DNA from: Mesorhizobium alhagi CCNWXJ12-2
GTDB taxonomy: Bacteria; Pseudomonadota; Alphaproteobacteria; Rhizobiales; Rhizobiaceae
Assembly: GCF_000236565.1 (NCBI RefSeq)
Contig: NZ_AHAM01000149.1
Coordinates: 23,658 to 87,657 of the forward strand
Length of the DNA stretch: 64,000 nt
Reading direction: 5' to 3'
Shown here: positions 1-8,663 of the stretch, one piece after another
Layout of the letters: each line of letters begins with the position of its first letter
Position numbering within the stretch: the stretch's first letter is position 1
Notes under the pieces: generated by a model
The model's database searches: none
Seen by the model: only the letters and a program-made list of their open reading frames with translations
What the model was told of the DNA's origin: nothing
Program-made: the position numbers and the translations under genes

Positions 1-47
1 GGCTCCGCCTGCGTTAGTCCGGCATTTTCGACTTTTCGCAGATGCCA

Positions 48-716
48 TCAGGATTTTAGAATTAGCAGATCCAAGTATTCGCCCACTGCTGCCAGCAATG
101 ACGCTCGGCTCGCTACGTTCAGCTTGGAATATATGCTATTCAGGTGAATCTTGGCGGTGCCTTCTGCTATCCCGAGGCTTCGTGCGATCTCCTTGTTGGA
201 CAGGCCGCGGCTAGCCAGCGCCACGATCTCCCGCTCCCGATGCGTGAGCAGCCGGAATAGATCGCAGGCCCGATTGCGTCGTTCGGTCTCCCGGTCAATG
301 GCTACTGCGACCGTATATGAGGGGAGCCATCGCCGGCCAGAGGCCACTTCGCGCAGGCAATCCACGAGCGTGTCGGGTGCGGCATTTTTCATAACGAGAC
401 CATCAACGCCGCCGAATACGGCACTCACGATATCCGCGTCCCCGATGTCGGCTGTCAGAAGCACGACGCGCGTCGGCAGACCGGCCGCTTTGGTTTCCAT
501 CAATATGTCGAGCCCGCTCATCTCTGGCATGTTCTGGTCCACGACAGCGATGGCAGGTCTGTATTTTCGGATCTGCTCAAACGCGGTGAGTCCATCGGTG
601 CAAGTGGCAAGGACCTCCAGGTTCGGATCGCCTCGTATCAAATCCGACAAGCCGCGCAGAATAAGTGGATGATCATCGGCGACTAATATTGTCGTAGGCG
701 TGGGGCAGAGGCTCAT
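48..716 (-). CDS. NarL/FixJ-type response regulator
   Basis: Two-component response regulator of 222 residues: an N-terminal receiver domain followed by a LuxR-type helix-turn-helix. The acidic pair is ADD near residue 14, and the phospho-acceptor is Asp60 in AVVDQNMPEMSG. The C-terminal DNA-binding part contains LTHREREIVALASRGLSNKE and ends in the usual KLNVASRASLLA helix. The frame is open further upstream, but the ATG at 716 overlaps the TGA of the upstream kinase as ATGA, so translational coupling decides this start. It is the partner of the adjacent kinase. The divergent neighbour is a type I secretion locus, which may be a target; that is inference. Confidence 0.93.
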   Translation of the reverse strand: MSLCPTPTTILVADDHPLILRGLSDLIRGDPNLEVLATCTDGLTAFEQIRKYRPAIAVVDQNMPEMSGLDILMETKAAGLPTRVVLLTADIGDADIVSAVFGGVDGLVMKNAAPDTLVDCLREVASGRRWLPSYTVAVAIDRETERRNRACDLFRLLTHREREIVALASRGLSNKEIARSLGIAEGTAKIHLNSIYSKLNVASRASLLAAVGEYLDLLILKS

Positions 717-2458
717 TTGAGCGGGACCGTTAAATTGATGTCCAGACCGTCCGGCGAGCTGAAGAAATTCATCACCGCGCCAAGGTCTCTGGCTCTGCGC
801 CTTAGGGAAGCAGAACCGAGGTTTTGCCCGAACACGATTTCGTGGGGAGCGGCGCCGGACCACCCGGGAAGGCCGCTGCCATTGTCCCGCAGGGCGACGG
901 ACAACGCCTTTTCAGACGCAACCACGTCTAGTTGAAATCTCGTTGCTCCCCCATGCCGAACCCCGTTGGCAACTGCCTCGGCTATGAACAGCGACAGGCC
1001 CTCGGCGGTTTCCCTCCTGGCGAGGAGGCCGGCCGGATATACAGACTGCGATATCTTGCAGTTCCACTGCGCCTCCATTTCTTTCAACACTTTCGCCACG
1101 GTGGCTTCGACAAGCGCGTCCACTGCATGTCGGCGGTCGTCGCCGCGAGCTTCGGAGACGAAATGGCGAAGCCGGTTCTGCTGTTCCGCTATCGAGTTCC
1201 TGATCTCGACGACTTGGCGGCTTTCGGTCAGGGAAAGTCCCTGCTCCAGGGCTTTCAGCTGCAGCCCGATCGCCGCCAAGGATTGCAGCAGGCTGTCGTG
1301 AATATCCCTTGCAAGCTTGCTCCTGCCTTCCCGCACCGCCGCCTCCACCAGCTTCGCCCTGAGATAGTGATGCTCTATCTCCGCGCCGATCCGGAGCGCC
1401 GCGATGGCGGCCAACGGCAACAGATCGTCCCCGAGATGCCTTTCTCCGACAAGAAAGAGCCAACCGCTGTGGGACGCGCCGTCGAAGGGAGCCATGGCCG
1501 AATGCAATATCTCGTGGTCGGTCAGGATCTGGTTCGGAATCTCGTTATGGACGCCGACCCGGGGGGCTGCACGCACGCGCGATTTGACCTTGCCGGGAGC
1601 AGGGTCGACCGCTTCGGCGTCAACCGCATCTTCCATGGAATATCGGGTGGAGCCGCCCACGAACTCCGCGATATACCGATGCGGTTCATAGTGATCCTCC
1701 CAGACGACCAGAACACGCGGGACATTGGTCGTTTCAGACAGGTGGGCGAATATCGGATCAAGGTCCGGAAACCGCTCGTCCGTAGTGGTTCCAGCAGGCC
1801 ACGCCGCCAACCGCGCATAGCGGAGGCGCTCTCGCTCCAGGATCGCCACAAAATACAGGAAAAGGACGCCCGCCACGATGAGATAGGCACTGCGCAGAAT
1901 GGTCCTGGTTGTGTCCTCGCCGTGCTCGATATCCGCTGTCGCAGCAAGAACACCGTAGATGACCACGATCAGGATCGCGGTCGCAATCACACCATGCCAG
2001 CTCCACCGCAGGGTCGCCGAGAAAAGAGCGAAAGTGAAGAACACGAAGAACGGGCTGGTCGGCCCTTCCGTCAAGTAAATGAGGACGCTGAAAACGGCGA
2101 TGTCCACCGCGTGGACCACTAACGCAGCAATCCCGCCAGGCGAAACCCGCATTGTCTGCAGCGCCAGCGCACCGGCATAGAGCACATAGGCGGTCAGAAA
2201 GTAATAGGCGAGTTCGCTGCTTCGAGCCGGCTGTGACGGGTCGGCATAGATCGCCAAAAGTGCGAACACGGAGAGCGCAAAGCGCGAAATGGCCACCATC
2301 TGCCACGGCCGGACATCGCGAAACCGGTTGCCCACATGGACAATGGCTCGCGCCGTCCCGAGCCGGAGAATCCGTCCCTCTCGCCGATCGTATGTCAGCT
2401 GCCCTGCTCCCACTACCCGGCAAGAGCATAGCGCGTTTCGACGACGGGTTAGAAGCAT
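713..2458 (-). CDS. Membrane sensor histidine kinase, HisKA_3 (NarL-partner) type
   Basis: Sensor kinase of up to 581 residues. Four to six hydrophobic membrane segments lie between about residues 55 and 205, followed by a cytosolic region of about 165 residues that may be GAF-like, then a HisKA_3 dimerisation helix with the phospho-accepting His387 in ARDIHDSLLQSLAAIGLQLK. The ATPase N-box is AEAVANGVRHGGA near residue 490, with a glycine-rich DNGSGLPGW box after it. The N-terminal 50 residues before the first membrane helix are arginine-rich. The ribosome site at 2458 is poorly spaced, so the true start may lie inside (for example near residue 54). It is co-transcribed with the response regulator through an ATGA overlap. 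The sensed signal cannot be told from sequence. Confidence 0.92.
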   Translation of the reverse strand: MLLTRRRNALCSCRVVGAGQLTYDRREGRILRLGTARAIVHVGNRFRDVRPWQMVAISRFALSVFALLAIYADPSQPARSSELAYYFLTAYVLYAGALALQTMRVSPGGIAALVVHAVDIAVFSVLIYLTEGPTSPFFVFFTFALFSATLRWSWHGVIATAILIVVIYGVLAATADIEHGEDTTRTILRSAYLIVAGVLFLYFVAILERERLRYARLAAWPAGTTTDERFPDLDPIFAHLSETTNVPRVLVVWEDHYEPHRYIAEFVGGSTRYSMEDAVDAEAVDPAPGKVKSRVRAAPRVGVHNEIPNQILTDHEILHSAMAPFDGASHSGWLFLVGERHLGDDLLPLAAIAALRIGAEIEHHYLRAKLVEAAVREGRSKLARDIHDSLLQSLAAIGLQLKALEQGLSLTESRQVVEIRNSIAEQQNRLRHFVSEARGDDRRHAVDALVEATVAKVLKEMEAQWNCKISQSVYPAGLLARRETAEGLSLFIAEAVANGVRHGGATRFQLDVVASEKALSVALRDNGSGLPGWSGAAPHEIVFGQNLGSASLRRRARDLGAVMNFFSSPDGLDINLTVPLK

Positions 2459-2616
2459 TTCCTAATATTTGGTTAAGAATACTGGCGCATGGGGCGTTTT
2501 TACCTGGAGCGAAAGCGCTGGAACGGTCGCAGAAACCTGCAAGTCCCAAAAACAGTGGCTTCACAGTCCCACGCCGCTCGGGCTCGCCCGCTGGTTCCCG
2601 TAGTTAAGGTAAACAA

Positions 2617-2725
2617 AGGATGTATATCCTCGGATATATAGACGGCTCGCTGCATTGCGAGCATGGATATGGCAAGCAGCCATCATGGTTTGTTTTGTGC
2701 TGCGGGGATCGAGCCTTGATGGCTC
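2617..2725. promoter_or_regulatory. Three short inverted repeats in the divergent kinase / secretion-substrate intergenic region
   Basis: Three perfect short inverted repeats lie in the 293-base divergent region: AGGAT-GTAT-ATCCT at 2617-2630, GCTCGC-TGCATT-GCGAGC at 2645-2662 and GAGCC-TTGAT-GGCTC at 2711-2725. The first has the size of a LuxR/NarL-type response-regulator site. The other two could be operators or leader hairpins of the mRNA that starts the secretion cassette. No clear promoter hexamers were recognised, so the regulatory role is inferred from position only. Confidence 0.35.
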
Positions 2726-2751
2726 ACAAATGGGGTAGGGAGTAAATTCAA

Positions 2752-3636
2752 ATGGCCACTGTTCTAATCAGTACAATGGAAGACGCTGCGTCCGGCGTGA
2801 AGTTCGAAATATACGCAGAAGAGGTGGGCGGGCAGGTCGTATTTACGATCAAGCACATCACTGGAAACGCCGACATCCAGGGTTTCTTCGTGGACCTTGG
2901 TAACGACGGCGGAGCCATCACGTCTGTCGGATCGAAGTCAAACAACATGAACGGCTCGTCCAACGATGGAACGAAACTGGACGGTTGGGACTATGGTACG
3001 GCGTTGGGTACAGTTGGTGGCAGCGATGCCAACTATACAACCCCAAACACGGAAAAGTCCTTCACGATAGCTGGAATAACGTCCCTCGCTCAGTTAGACG
3101 GAGCCCAACTGGGCATCCGTGCGACCAGCACCGGAGCTGACGGCCAAGGCAGCCTGAAGCTCGCCGACGTCGTGGAACTGCCGCCCCCGCCGCCGCCAAT
3201 CGATCATTTCCCGCCGCGGACCCAGGATATCTCCCATGTCGATTTCTATATGGACAAGGATGGCGACGGTGACGTCGACGTCTATGTCCGGGTAAACACG
3301 TCGGCTGCTGTCAATGATGATCTGGATACTTGGTACCAAACGGCGCTGAACTTCATCAAGAGCGCCGATCTGACGGGGGATGGCGTCGGCAACGATTTGC
3401 AGAACGCCGTGCTTCTGGGCGTCGCCATCAAGGGTGGAAGCCAAGAAGCGAAAGTGTTCTACGAACTGGATGGCAATCCCAATGACGTCGATCCCTTGCC
3501 AACTCATGGGATCCTCGTGGACAACCCGGTTGGTTTCGGCGGCCACGGTCTTGGGGCGTACAACGCGGTGATCTCCTACGATGGAACAACGTTCCAGGTA
3601 GGCACGGCCTGGTCGGGTCAGGATTACCTCGGCTGA
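2752..3636 (+). CDS. Putative type I secretion substrate, non-RTX, 294 residues
   Basis: No family is recognised with certainty. The protein has no Sec signal peptide and no cysteine. It splits into an N-terminal beta-rich domain (about 1-140, rich in Gly, Asp, Asn and Thr), a hinge of seven prolines at 144-149 with more prolines up to 155, and a C-terminal domain (157-294). The C-terminal part contains acidic calcium-loop-like stretches, DKDGDGDVD at 168-176 and DLTGDGVGND near 207. It ends in a hydrophobic/acidic tail, FQVGTAWSGQDYLG, fitting an uncleaved C-terminal type I secretion signal. It lies directly upstream of an ABC exporter and an HlyD adaptor, so it is most likely their substrate and ends up outside the cell. 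True GGxGxDxxx RTX nonapeptides are absent. GGGAG-like ribosome site GGGAG precedes the ATG by ten bases. Confidence 0.7.
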   Translation: MATVLISTMEDAASGVKFEIYAEEVGGQVVFTIKHITGNADIQGFFVDLGNDGGAITSVGSKSNNMNGSSNDGTKLDGWDYGTALGTVGGSDANYTTPNTEKSFTIAGITSLAQLDGAQLGIRATSTGADGQGSLKLADVVELPPPPPPIDHFPPRTQDISHVDFYMDKDGDGDVDVYVRVNTSAAVNDDLDTWYQTALNFIKSADLTGDGVGNDLQNAVLLGVAIKGGSQEAKVFYELDGNPNDVDPLPTHGILVDNPVGFGGHGLGAYNAVISYDGTTFQVGTAWSGQDYLG

Positions 3637-3674
3637 TACGCCAGCGTCCGCTAATGCGGATAGCTCGCGCGCAT

Positions 3675-3710
3675 AGAGAACCCCGGCAGCAGGTGCCGCC
3701 GGGGTTCTCT
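3675..3710 (+). terminator. Strong hairpin between secretion substrate and exporter
   Basis: A 13-base-pair perfect stem (3675-3687 with 3698-3710) surrounds a ten-base loop and has no T-tract after it. It sits 39 bases after the substrate stop codon and 206 bases before the exporter. This fits a partial terminator or 3' mRNA stabiliser that makes substrate message more abundant than transporter message, a layout common in type I secretion operons. Confidence 0.6.
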
Positions 3711-3915
3711 GCCTCAAGAGCGGCGATCGAAGGCCTCGAGGCTACGCAGCCCTCCGGGTCGGTAAGCGTGGTTCCCGCGCTGGCTAACCTCGGTTTGACT
3801 TGCACTGCCCGGTCGCCGACTTGAAGTCTGTAGTAATACCGGCTTTTGAGTCGTCGGCGGCAGTCAAGCTAGCAAATTCAAGTTAGTAGTTTAGTTTGCG
3901 TACGCTGAGGTAGTT

Positions 3916-5682
3916 GTGGCAGAAAAGATAAAATCAGATGAAATCCAGCGCGTCTTCGACGCCTGTCTCAGCTATTTCTTGACGGCTGGACTGTTCAGCT
4001 TCGGCATGAACCTGCTCTATCTCGCTGCGCCGCTCTACATGCTGCAGGTCTACGACCGCGTGGTCTCCTCCGGCAGCCTGACCACGCTTGTGATGCTTAC
4101 GGTCGTGCTGCTCATGGCCTTGGCCGCGCTCGCAGCACTGGATATAGTGCGTGGCAGGGTGCTTGCCCGCGCTGGACTCCGCCTCGACGGCCTGCTCGCG
4201 GGGCGCGTGGTCGCTGCCACGCTTGAGCGCGCCAATGGCGCCAGCAGCCAACCCTTGCGCGATTTCGACACCTTCCGTCAGTTCATGAGCGGCTCCGGCA
4301 TCAGCGCCATCTTCGACCTTCCCTGGGCGCCGGTCTATATTCTTGTCCTCTATGTGCTGCATCCGATGCTCGGACTTTTTGCGCTGGCTTCGGCCGTCAT
4401 CCTTGGACTGATGGCGCTGCTCAACGAATGGCTGGTGCGGCAACCGCAGAAGGATGCCAATGCGGCCGCCGCCCGCAATTACAGTTTTACCGAGATGAGC
4501 CTGCGCAACGCAGAGGTCGTGCAGGCGATGGGTATGAGCAGCGGGCTGCTCAAGCGCTGGAGCCGCGATCGAAACAGGTACCTCACCCGGTATTTGGAGG
4601 CTAGTGACCGCGCCGGGGCGATGATCAGCCTGATCAAGTTCCTGCGCATGGCGATGCAATCGCTGATCCTCGGCGTCGGCGCCTATCTGGTCATCGAGCA
4701 CATGGCGACGGCGGGAATCATGTTCGCCGCAATGCTTTTGCTGGGGCGCGCTCTGCAGCCGGTGGAACAGGTGGTCGGCAACTGGCGCAATCTCGTCTCG
4801 GCGCGCGCCGCCTGGCTGCGCGTTCGCGACCTTCTGGCCGCGAACCCTCTCAGGGAGAGGCCACTCTCCCTGCCGCAGCCGCTGGGATGTCTTTCGGTCG
4901 AGGGGTTGACTTGCGCTACGCCAGGTAGCCTGAAACCTATCCTGCTCAATGTTAGCTTCCGCCTGGAGCCGGGCGAAATCGTAGGCGTCATCGGCCCATC
5001 GGGCGCCGGCAAGTCGACCCTGGCGCGCCAACTCGTCGGCGTGCAGCGGCCGACGGCGGGCGTGGTGAGGCTCGACAGCGCCGACGTCGCGCGATGGCCG
5101 CGCGAACTGCTCGGTCGCCATGTCGGATATCTGCCGCAGGACATTGAAATCTTTGCCGACACGATCGCCGCCAATATCGGCCGCTTCCAGGACAATGTCG
5201 ATGCGGAGATCATTCTGGCCGCGCAAATGGCCGGCGTGCACGACAAGATCCTGCGACTGCCAGACGGCTACGACACCCAGGTCGGGGACGGCGGCGCGGT
5301 GCTCTCGGGCGGCGTGCGCCAACGGATCGCTTTGGCCCGGGCTGTTTTCGGCAATCCAAGCCTGGTGGTGCTCGACGAGCCCAATTCCAATCTCGATGCC
5401 GAGGGCGAGAACGCCTTGGCCGAGTGCCTGGGCCGTTTGAAGGATCAGGGCGTCACGGTTGTGGTGATCTCACACCGCATGGCCACTTTCGGCACGGTCG
5501 ACAAGATATTGGCCCTCAAAGACGGAGCGGTCCTCGCCTTCGGACCGCGCGACGAGGTCGTCGCCACCCTCACCCGCCCCGTGCCGGCCAAAGCCAGCCA
5601 TGCCGAAGCCGTCAAGCAGCGGGCGCTAGCAGCCGTTTCGGGAGACGAAATCAGGACTACGGACGATGCTGCGACCACCTGA
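3916..5682 (+). CDS. Type I secretion ABC transporter (PrtD/HlyB family), permease-ATPase
   Basis: Inner-membrane exporter of 588 residues that powers type I secretion. The N-terminal ABC transmembrane domain (about 15-300) has paired helices near 20-45, 57-76, 140-170 and 245-280. The nucleotide-binding domain has Walker A GPSGAGKST (360-368), Q-loop YLPQD, signature LSGGVRQR (463-470), Walker B LVVLDEPN and the switch histidine in VVISHR. No N-terminal C39 peptidase or C39-like domain is present, so it belongs to the PrtD/LapB-like class that reads a C-terminal signal. The GTG start is chosen because GAGG stands five bases upstream. Its 3' end overlaps the adaptor by 17 bases. Confidence 0.95.
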   Translation: MAEKIKSDEIQRVFDACLSYFLTAGLFSFGMNLLYLAAPLYMLQVYDRVVSSGSLTTLVMLTVVLLMALAALAALDIVRGRVLARAGLRLDGLLAGRVVAATLERANGASSQPLRDFDTFRQFMSGSGISAIFDLPWAPVYILVLYVLHPMLGLFALASAVILGLMALLNEWLVRQPQKDANAAAARNYSFTEMSLRNAEVVQAMGMSSGLLKRWSRDRNRYLTRYLEASDRAGAMISLIKFLRMAMQSLILGVGAYLVIEHMATAGIMFAAMLLLGRALQPVEQVVGNWRNLVSARAAWLRVRDLLAANPLRERPLSLPQPLGCLSVEGLTCATPGSLKPILLNVSFRLEPGEIVGVIGPSGAGKSTLARQLVGVQRPTAGVVRLDSADVARWPRELLGRHVGYLPQDIEIFADTIAANIGRFQDNVDAEIILAAQMAGVHDKILRLPDGYDTQVGDGGAVLSGGVRQRIALARAVFGNPSLVVLDEPNSNLDAEGENALAECLGRLKDQGVTVVVISHRMATFGTVDKILALKDGAVLAFGPRDEVVATLTRPVPAKASHAEAVKQRALAAVSGDEIRTTDDAATT

Positions 5683-7402
5683 TCGAACGCTCGCCCCCTC
5701 CTCGAGGGTCTTAAGGATCTTCGGCCTGGTGCTGCTGGCGGCGCCGGCATTGTGGGCTTCTTATCAGATCGGCAAACACGGCAAAGGAACCGCCGCGGAA
5801 CTCGTCAGTTGGCTCCCGCTCGAGCCAATCACCGCCCTGCGCGATTCTCTTCTGGCGCGGGCTCAGGTGCTGCCTTCCAACGAGACGGTCGAGTGGTTGT
5901 TGGCCGCCCCTTCCGATGCCCTCGAAAGCTGGCGCTGGTTGGGCGACGTGGTACAAGCCATTCCGGTCTGGCTTCTGGTCTGTCTGACTGGCCTCCTTCT
6001 CCTCGTCCTTGCCAGTCTATACCGCCAGCGCCGGCGGCGGGGCGTCACCGAACTTCCGAGGGAATATTCGGGTGCCCGAGCCCTTGCCGTCAATGATGAA
6101 GGCCATGCGGCGATGCCACCGAGTGACTCGGCGCGCGGCGCTGTTTTCGCCGGCTGGATCACCTTGCTTCTCTTTTTCGGTGGCTTTGGCACGTGGGCGG
6201 CGACGGCGCCGCTGAACGGAGCCGTCGTCGGCGAAGCGGTCGTCAAGGTGGAAGGCAACCGCAAGAGCGTGCAGCATCTCGAAGGCGGCATCGTCAGGGA
6301 GATCAGGGTGCGTGAAGGCGATCTGGTCGAGGCCGGCGATGTTCTAGTCGTTCTCGACGACAGCCGAACACGCGCCGAACATGACGTGCTCTCGCAGCAA
6401 TATGCGGTGCTGCGCGCCACTGAGGCACGCCTGTACGCCGAATTCAGCCGCAGCCCGCATATAGACTTCCCGCCCGACCTCCTCGTTCGCACTGAGCCGT
6501 ACGTCGACGCGGCCATGGAAGGGCAGCGGCAGGAATTCGAAAGCCGCAGGCAGGCGATTGGTGGGCAGGAGCTTATGCTCAAGCAGCGCGCGGCCCAGTT
6601 GCAGGAACAGATTGTCGGGCATAAGGCCCGGCTGGAGGCGCAGCAAAAGCAACTGACTTCCGTCCGGGACGAGACGGAGAGCCTCGCCGACCTGCTCAAG
6701 AAGGGGCTCGTCACCAAGCCGAGAATTCTGCAGCTCGACCGGGCGGCGGCAAGTCTCGAGGGAGAAATAGCGAGCACTGCAGCAGCAATCGCTTCAGGCC
6801 GGGAGGCATTGGGAGAGCTCTCCGAACAGATCACCCAGCTTCAGAAGGAGCAGTCCATGAAAGTGACTGCCGCTTTGCACGACGTGCAATCACGGCTTCT
6901 GGACGTGGAGCCGCGCCTGCGCAACGCGGATAATGCGCTCGAGCGAAACGCGATCCGCTCCCCCTATTCGGGCAAGATCGTCGACCAAAGCTTCTTCTCG
7001 GTCAACGGCGTCATTCAGCCAGGCGAGCGCATCCTGGACATCGTGCCGCACGCAACCTCGCTGGTTGTCGAAGCGCGGGTCAGGGTCGAGGATATTTCCG
7101 AGGTGAGGCCCGGAATGCCGGCCGAGATTCATTTCACGTCCTACAAGCAACGCATCACGCCGACCATCAACGGAACCGTGGTTGAGGTTTCCGCCGACCG
7201 CCTGACGGACGAGCGTCAAGGGTTCGCCTATTACAACGCTATGGTCGCGGTGGATACCGGGGAATTGGCGGCCAGCCCAGAGATCCAGCTTTATCCCGGG
7301 ATGCCAGCGACGGTGATGATAACAACCCAGGAGCGCACCGCGCTCGACTATCTGCTCGGCCCGCTCACGGCTTCGTTCAACGGCGCGTTTCGGCAGAGAT
7401 GA
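5666..7402 (+). CDS. HlyD-family type I secretion adaptor with extra N-terminal membrane domain
   Basis: Membrane-fusion protein linking the ABC exporter to an outer-membrane TolC. From about residue 150 on it is a normal HlyD/PrtE protein: a membrane helix at 160-180, the first lipoyl half with KSVQHLEGGIVREIRVREGD, a long coiled coil (about 250-430), the second half with AIRSPYSGKIVDQSF, and a C-terminal VSADRLTDERQGFAYY beta domain. The first 150 residues are extra: two further hydrophobic stretches (about 18-35 and 97-118) separated by a roughly 60-residue loop and closed by RQRRRR. If translation began at the internal ATG at 6113 (GAAGG upstream), a standard 429-residue adaptor would result. 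The upstream codons are open and membrane-like, so the long form is preferred. No TolC gene is nearby. Confidence 0.88.
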   Translation: MLRPPDRTLAPSSRVLRIFGLVLLAAPALWASYQIGKHGKGTAAELVSWLPLEPITALRDSLLARAQVLPSNETVEWLLAAPSDALESWRWLGDVVQAIPVWLLVCLTGLLLLVLASLYRQRRRRGVTELPREYSGARALAVNDEGHAAMPPSDSARGAVFAGWITLLLFFGGFGTWAATAPLNGAVVGEAVVKVEGNRKSVQHLEGGIVREIRVREGDLVEAGDVLVVLDDSRTRAEHDVLSQQYAVLRATEARLYAEFSRSPHIDFPPDLLVRTEPYVDAAMEGQRQEFESRRQAIGGQELMLKQRAAQLQEQIVGHKARLEAQQKQLTSVRDETESLADLLKKGLVTKPRILQLDRAAASLEGEIASTAAAIASGREALGELSEQITQLQKEQSMKVTAALHDVQSRLLDVEPRLRNADNALERNAIRSPYSGKIVDQSFFSVNGVIQPGERILDIVPHATSLVVEARVRVEDISEVRPGMPAEIHFTSYKQRITPTINGTVVEVSADRLTDERQGFAYYNAMVAVDTGELAASPEIQLYPGMPATVMITTQERTALDYLLGPLTASFNGAFRQR

Positions 7403-7579
7403 TCAGGCGTGGATAGTCAGACCTGACGGTCCTCGCCCTTACCTTTCCGCCCTTGTCATGTGGGAAGCGTGGCGTCCGCGATGGCGCATCGACAATCGTG
7501 CTCAGAATTTCTGAATCCGGGACGCAAGCTGACACTCGGTCGCTTGAATCTTCACGGCATCATGGAACTACCGCTCGAA

Positions 7580-7996
7580 CTACCAGCCCATCTGAAAGCT
7601 CGCGCCGGCGCGGCCATAACCGTTCTGCACCACATGGCCGTCGGTGTTACGGCCGAATTGGAACAGGCCGTAGGCGTTTCCGTTGCCGTTCTGCTGGAGC
7701 GTGCCGCGGTGGCCACTGCCTTCCTGATGCACGACACCGAAGTTGCCGCGGCCGTCCTGACCGATGCCGGCGGAATTGTTGCGGCCACGCTGGCGGATGC
7801 TCGCGCCGCCCTTGATAGCGTTGTAGAACGAGTACAGTTGAAGGCCGGTACGCAGCGCGCGCCCGGAATCGGCGCTGCTGGGTGCGATATGCACGCTCAA
7901 CGAGCCACCGGCAGCGGCGGGAGCTGAAAGCGCGCTCAGCCCGACGATCGCCGCCACGAGACCGGCGGCGAGTTTTTTGATGGGCTTGCGGGTCAT
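7580..7996 (-). CDS. Curlin-repeat (CsgA/CsgB-like) amyloid subunit
   Basis: Secreted curlin-type protein of 138 residues. A Sec signal peptide is visible (basic MTRKPIKK, a hydrophobic run of about 20 residues, then ALSAPAAAGG). The mature C-terminal half is a ladder of 11-residue units of the form xxNxxxxxQxG, for example RNNSAGIGQDG, RGNFGVVHQEG and NGNAYGLFQFG; seven or so units can be counted. The region between signal and ladder (about 35-65) is not repetitive. The frame is open upstream, but GAAGGAG lies just before the ATG at 7996. It has its own transcription unit, because a strong terminator separates it from csgH. Whether it is nucleator (CsgB) or subunit (CsgA) cannot be decided. 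Confidence 0.85.
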   Translation of the reverse strand: MTRKPIKKLAAGLVAAIVGLSALSAPAAAGGSLSVHIAPSSADSGRALRTGLQLYSFYNAIKGGASIRQRGRNNSAGIGQDGRGNFGVVHQEGSGHRGTLQQNGNGNAYGLFQFGRNTDGHVVQNGYGRAGASFQMGW

Positions 7997-8147
7997 CGGT
8001 GTTCTCCTTCTTGGTGTCTCGGATACAGCCGGTCTCTCCCGGCCGTTGGAGTGGATCATGAACCAGGCGGGCTGAACCGGCCCGGAACGGCGCGTTCAGA
8101 TTTCGTTTAGAAACGAGGGCCGATTGCAGCGGCGGAGCAGGCGGAAC

Positions 8148-8179
8148 GAAAAAGGCGCCCGGATCAGGGCGCCTTTTTC
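8148..8179 (-). terminator. Bidirectional intrinsic terminator after csgH
   Basis: A perfect 13-base-pair inverted repeat (8148-8160 with 8167-8179) has a six-base loop, with A-rich and T-rich ends on both strands (AAAAAGGCGCCC / GGGCGCCTTTTT). It lies 20 bases past the csgH stop codon on the minus strand and ends the csgA-like/csgH transcript before the second curlin gene. Confidence 0.88.
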
Positions 8180-8199
8180 GAAGGTCAGAGCTTAGACGG

Positions 8200-8592
8200 T
8201 CAAATCCGGCCGCCGATCAGCTCTTCGCAGATGACGGTCGAGCCGGCGCCGCTGACCTCGAGATGGGCGTCGTAGGTTCCGCCGCTGTCCAGCATGACTT
8301 GGCCGAGCGTGGCCGGCGCGTCCGGCGTTGCGTAGAATGCGCCGGCCTGGTTGATGCGCACGCTTCCCGCGCCGCCGCCGCCGTCCACGGACAGTCGGTA
8401 GCTTCCCTCGACCGCATCGGTCGCGTGAACGATGCCCTCGATCGTCGTCATACCGTCTGCCGCACCGGCGCGGAACTCACAGGCGAGCAGGCCGTCGGCG
8501 GACGCGGCCTGGCCTGCAAGCGCGGCGGCTACGCCGAGCACGGCGATGAGCGGCATGACGCCGAGGGCTCTATGGATGACTCGCTTCGACAT
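8200..8592 (-). CDS. csgH: CsgH-like curli assembly chaperone
   Basis: Periplasmic protein of 130 residues with a signal peptide (MSKR, then a hydrophobic run ending near QAASADG at about 33). The mature part has the small beta-sandwich pattern of CsgH, the alphaproteobacterial counterpart of the amyloid inhibitor CsgC: EGSYRLSVDGGG, SVRINQAGAFYA, then a GTYDAHLEVSG strand. Two cysteines, in LLACEF and VICEEL, can pair across the sandwich. The long open frame upstream is a shadow of the neighbouring curlin gene. The ATG at 8592 is preceded by AGAGGAG. It lies 71 bases after a curlin gene and probably keeps curlin soluble in the periplasm. Confidence 0.78.
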   Translation of the reverse strand: MSKRVIHRALGVMPLIAVLGVAAALAGQAASADGLLACEFRAGAADGMTTIEGIVHATDAVEGSYRLSVDGGGGAGSVRINQAGAFYATPDAPATLGQVMLDSGGTYDAHLEVSGAGSTVICEELIGGRI

Positions 8593-8663
8593 GATGATCT
8601 CCTCTGAGCATTGGGCCGGCCGGGCTTTGGAAATCCCGGCCGGCATGCGATCCGGGCTGCTGG

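Noticed and set aside
932..2122. 396-codon frame on the plus strand
   Set aside because: Antisense to the sensor kinase, whose H-box and ATPase motifs are clear.
3240..3300. RTX calcium-binding repeats in the secretion substrate
   Set aside because: The acidic DKDGDGDVD stretch is isolated and lacks the GGxGxDxxx nonapeptide series.
3934..5322. 462-codon frame on the minus strand
   Set aside because: Antisense to the ABC exporter; composition is that of a shadow.
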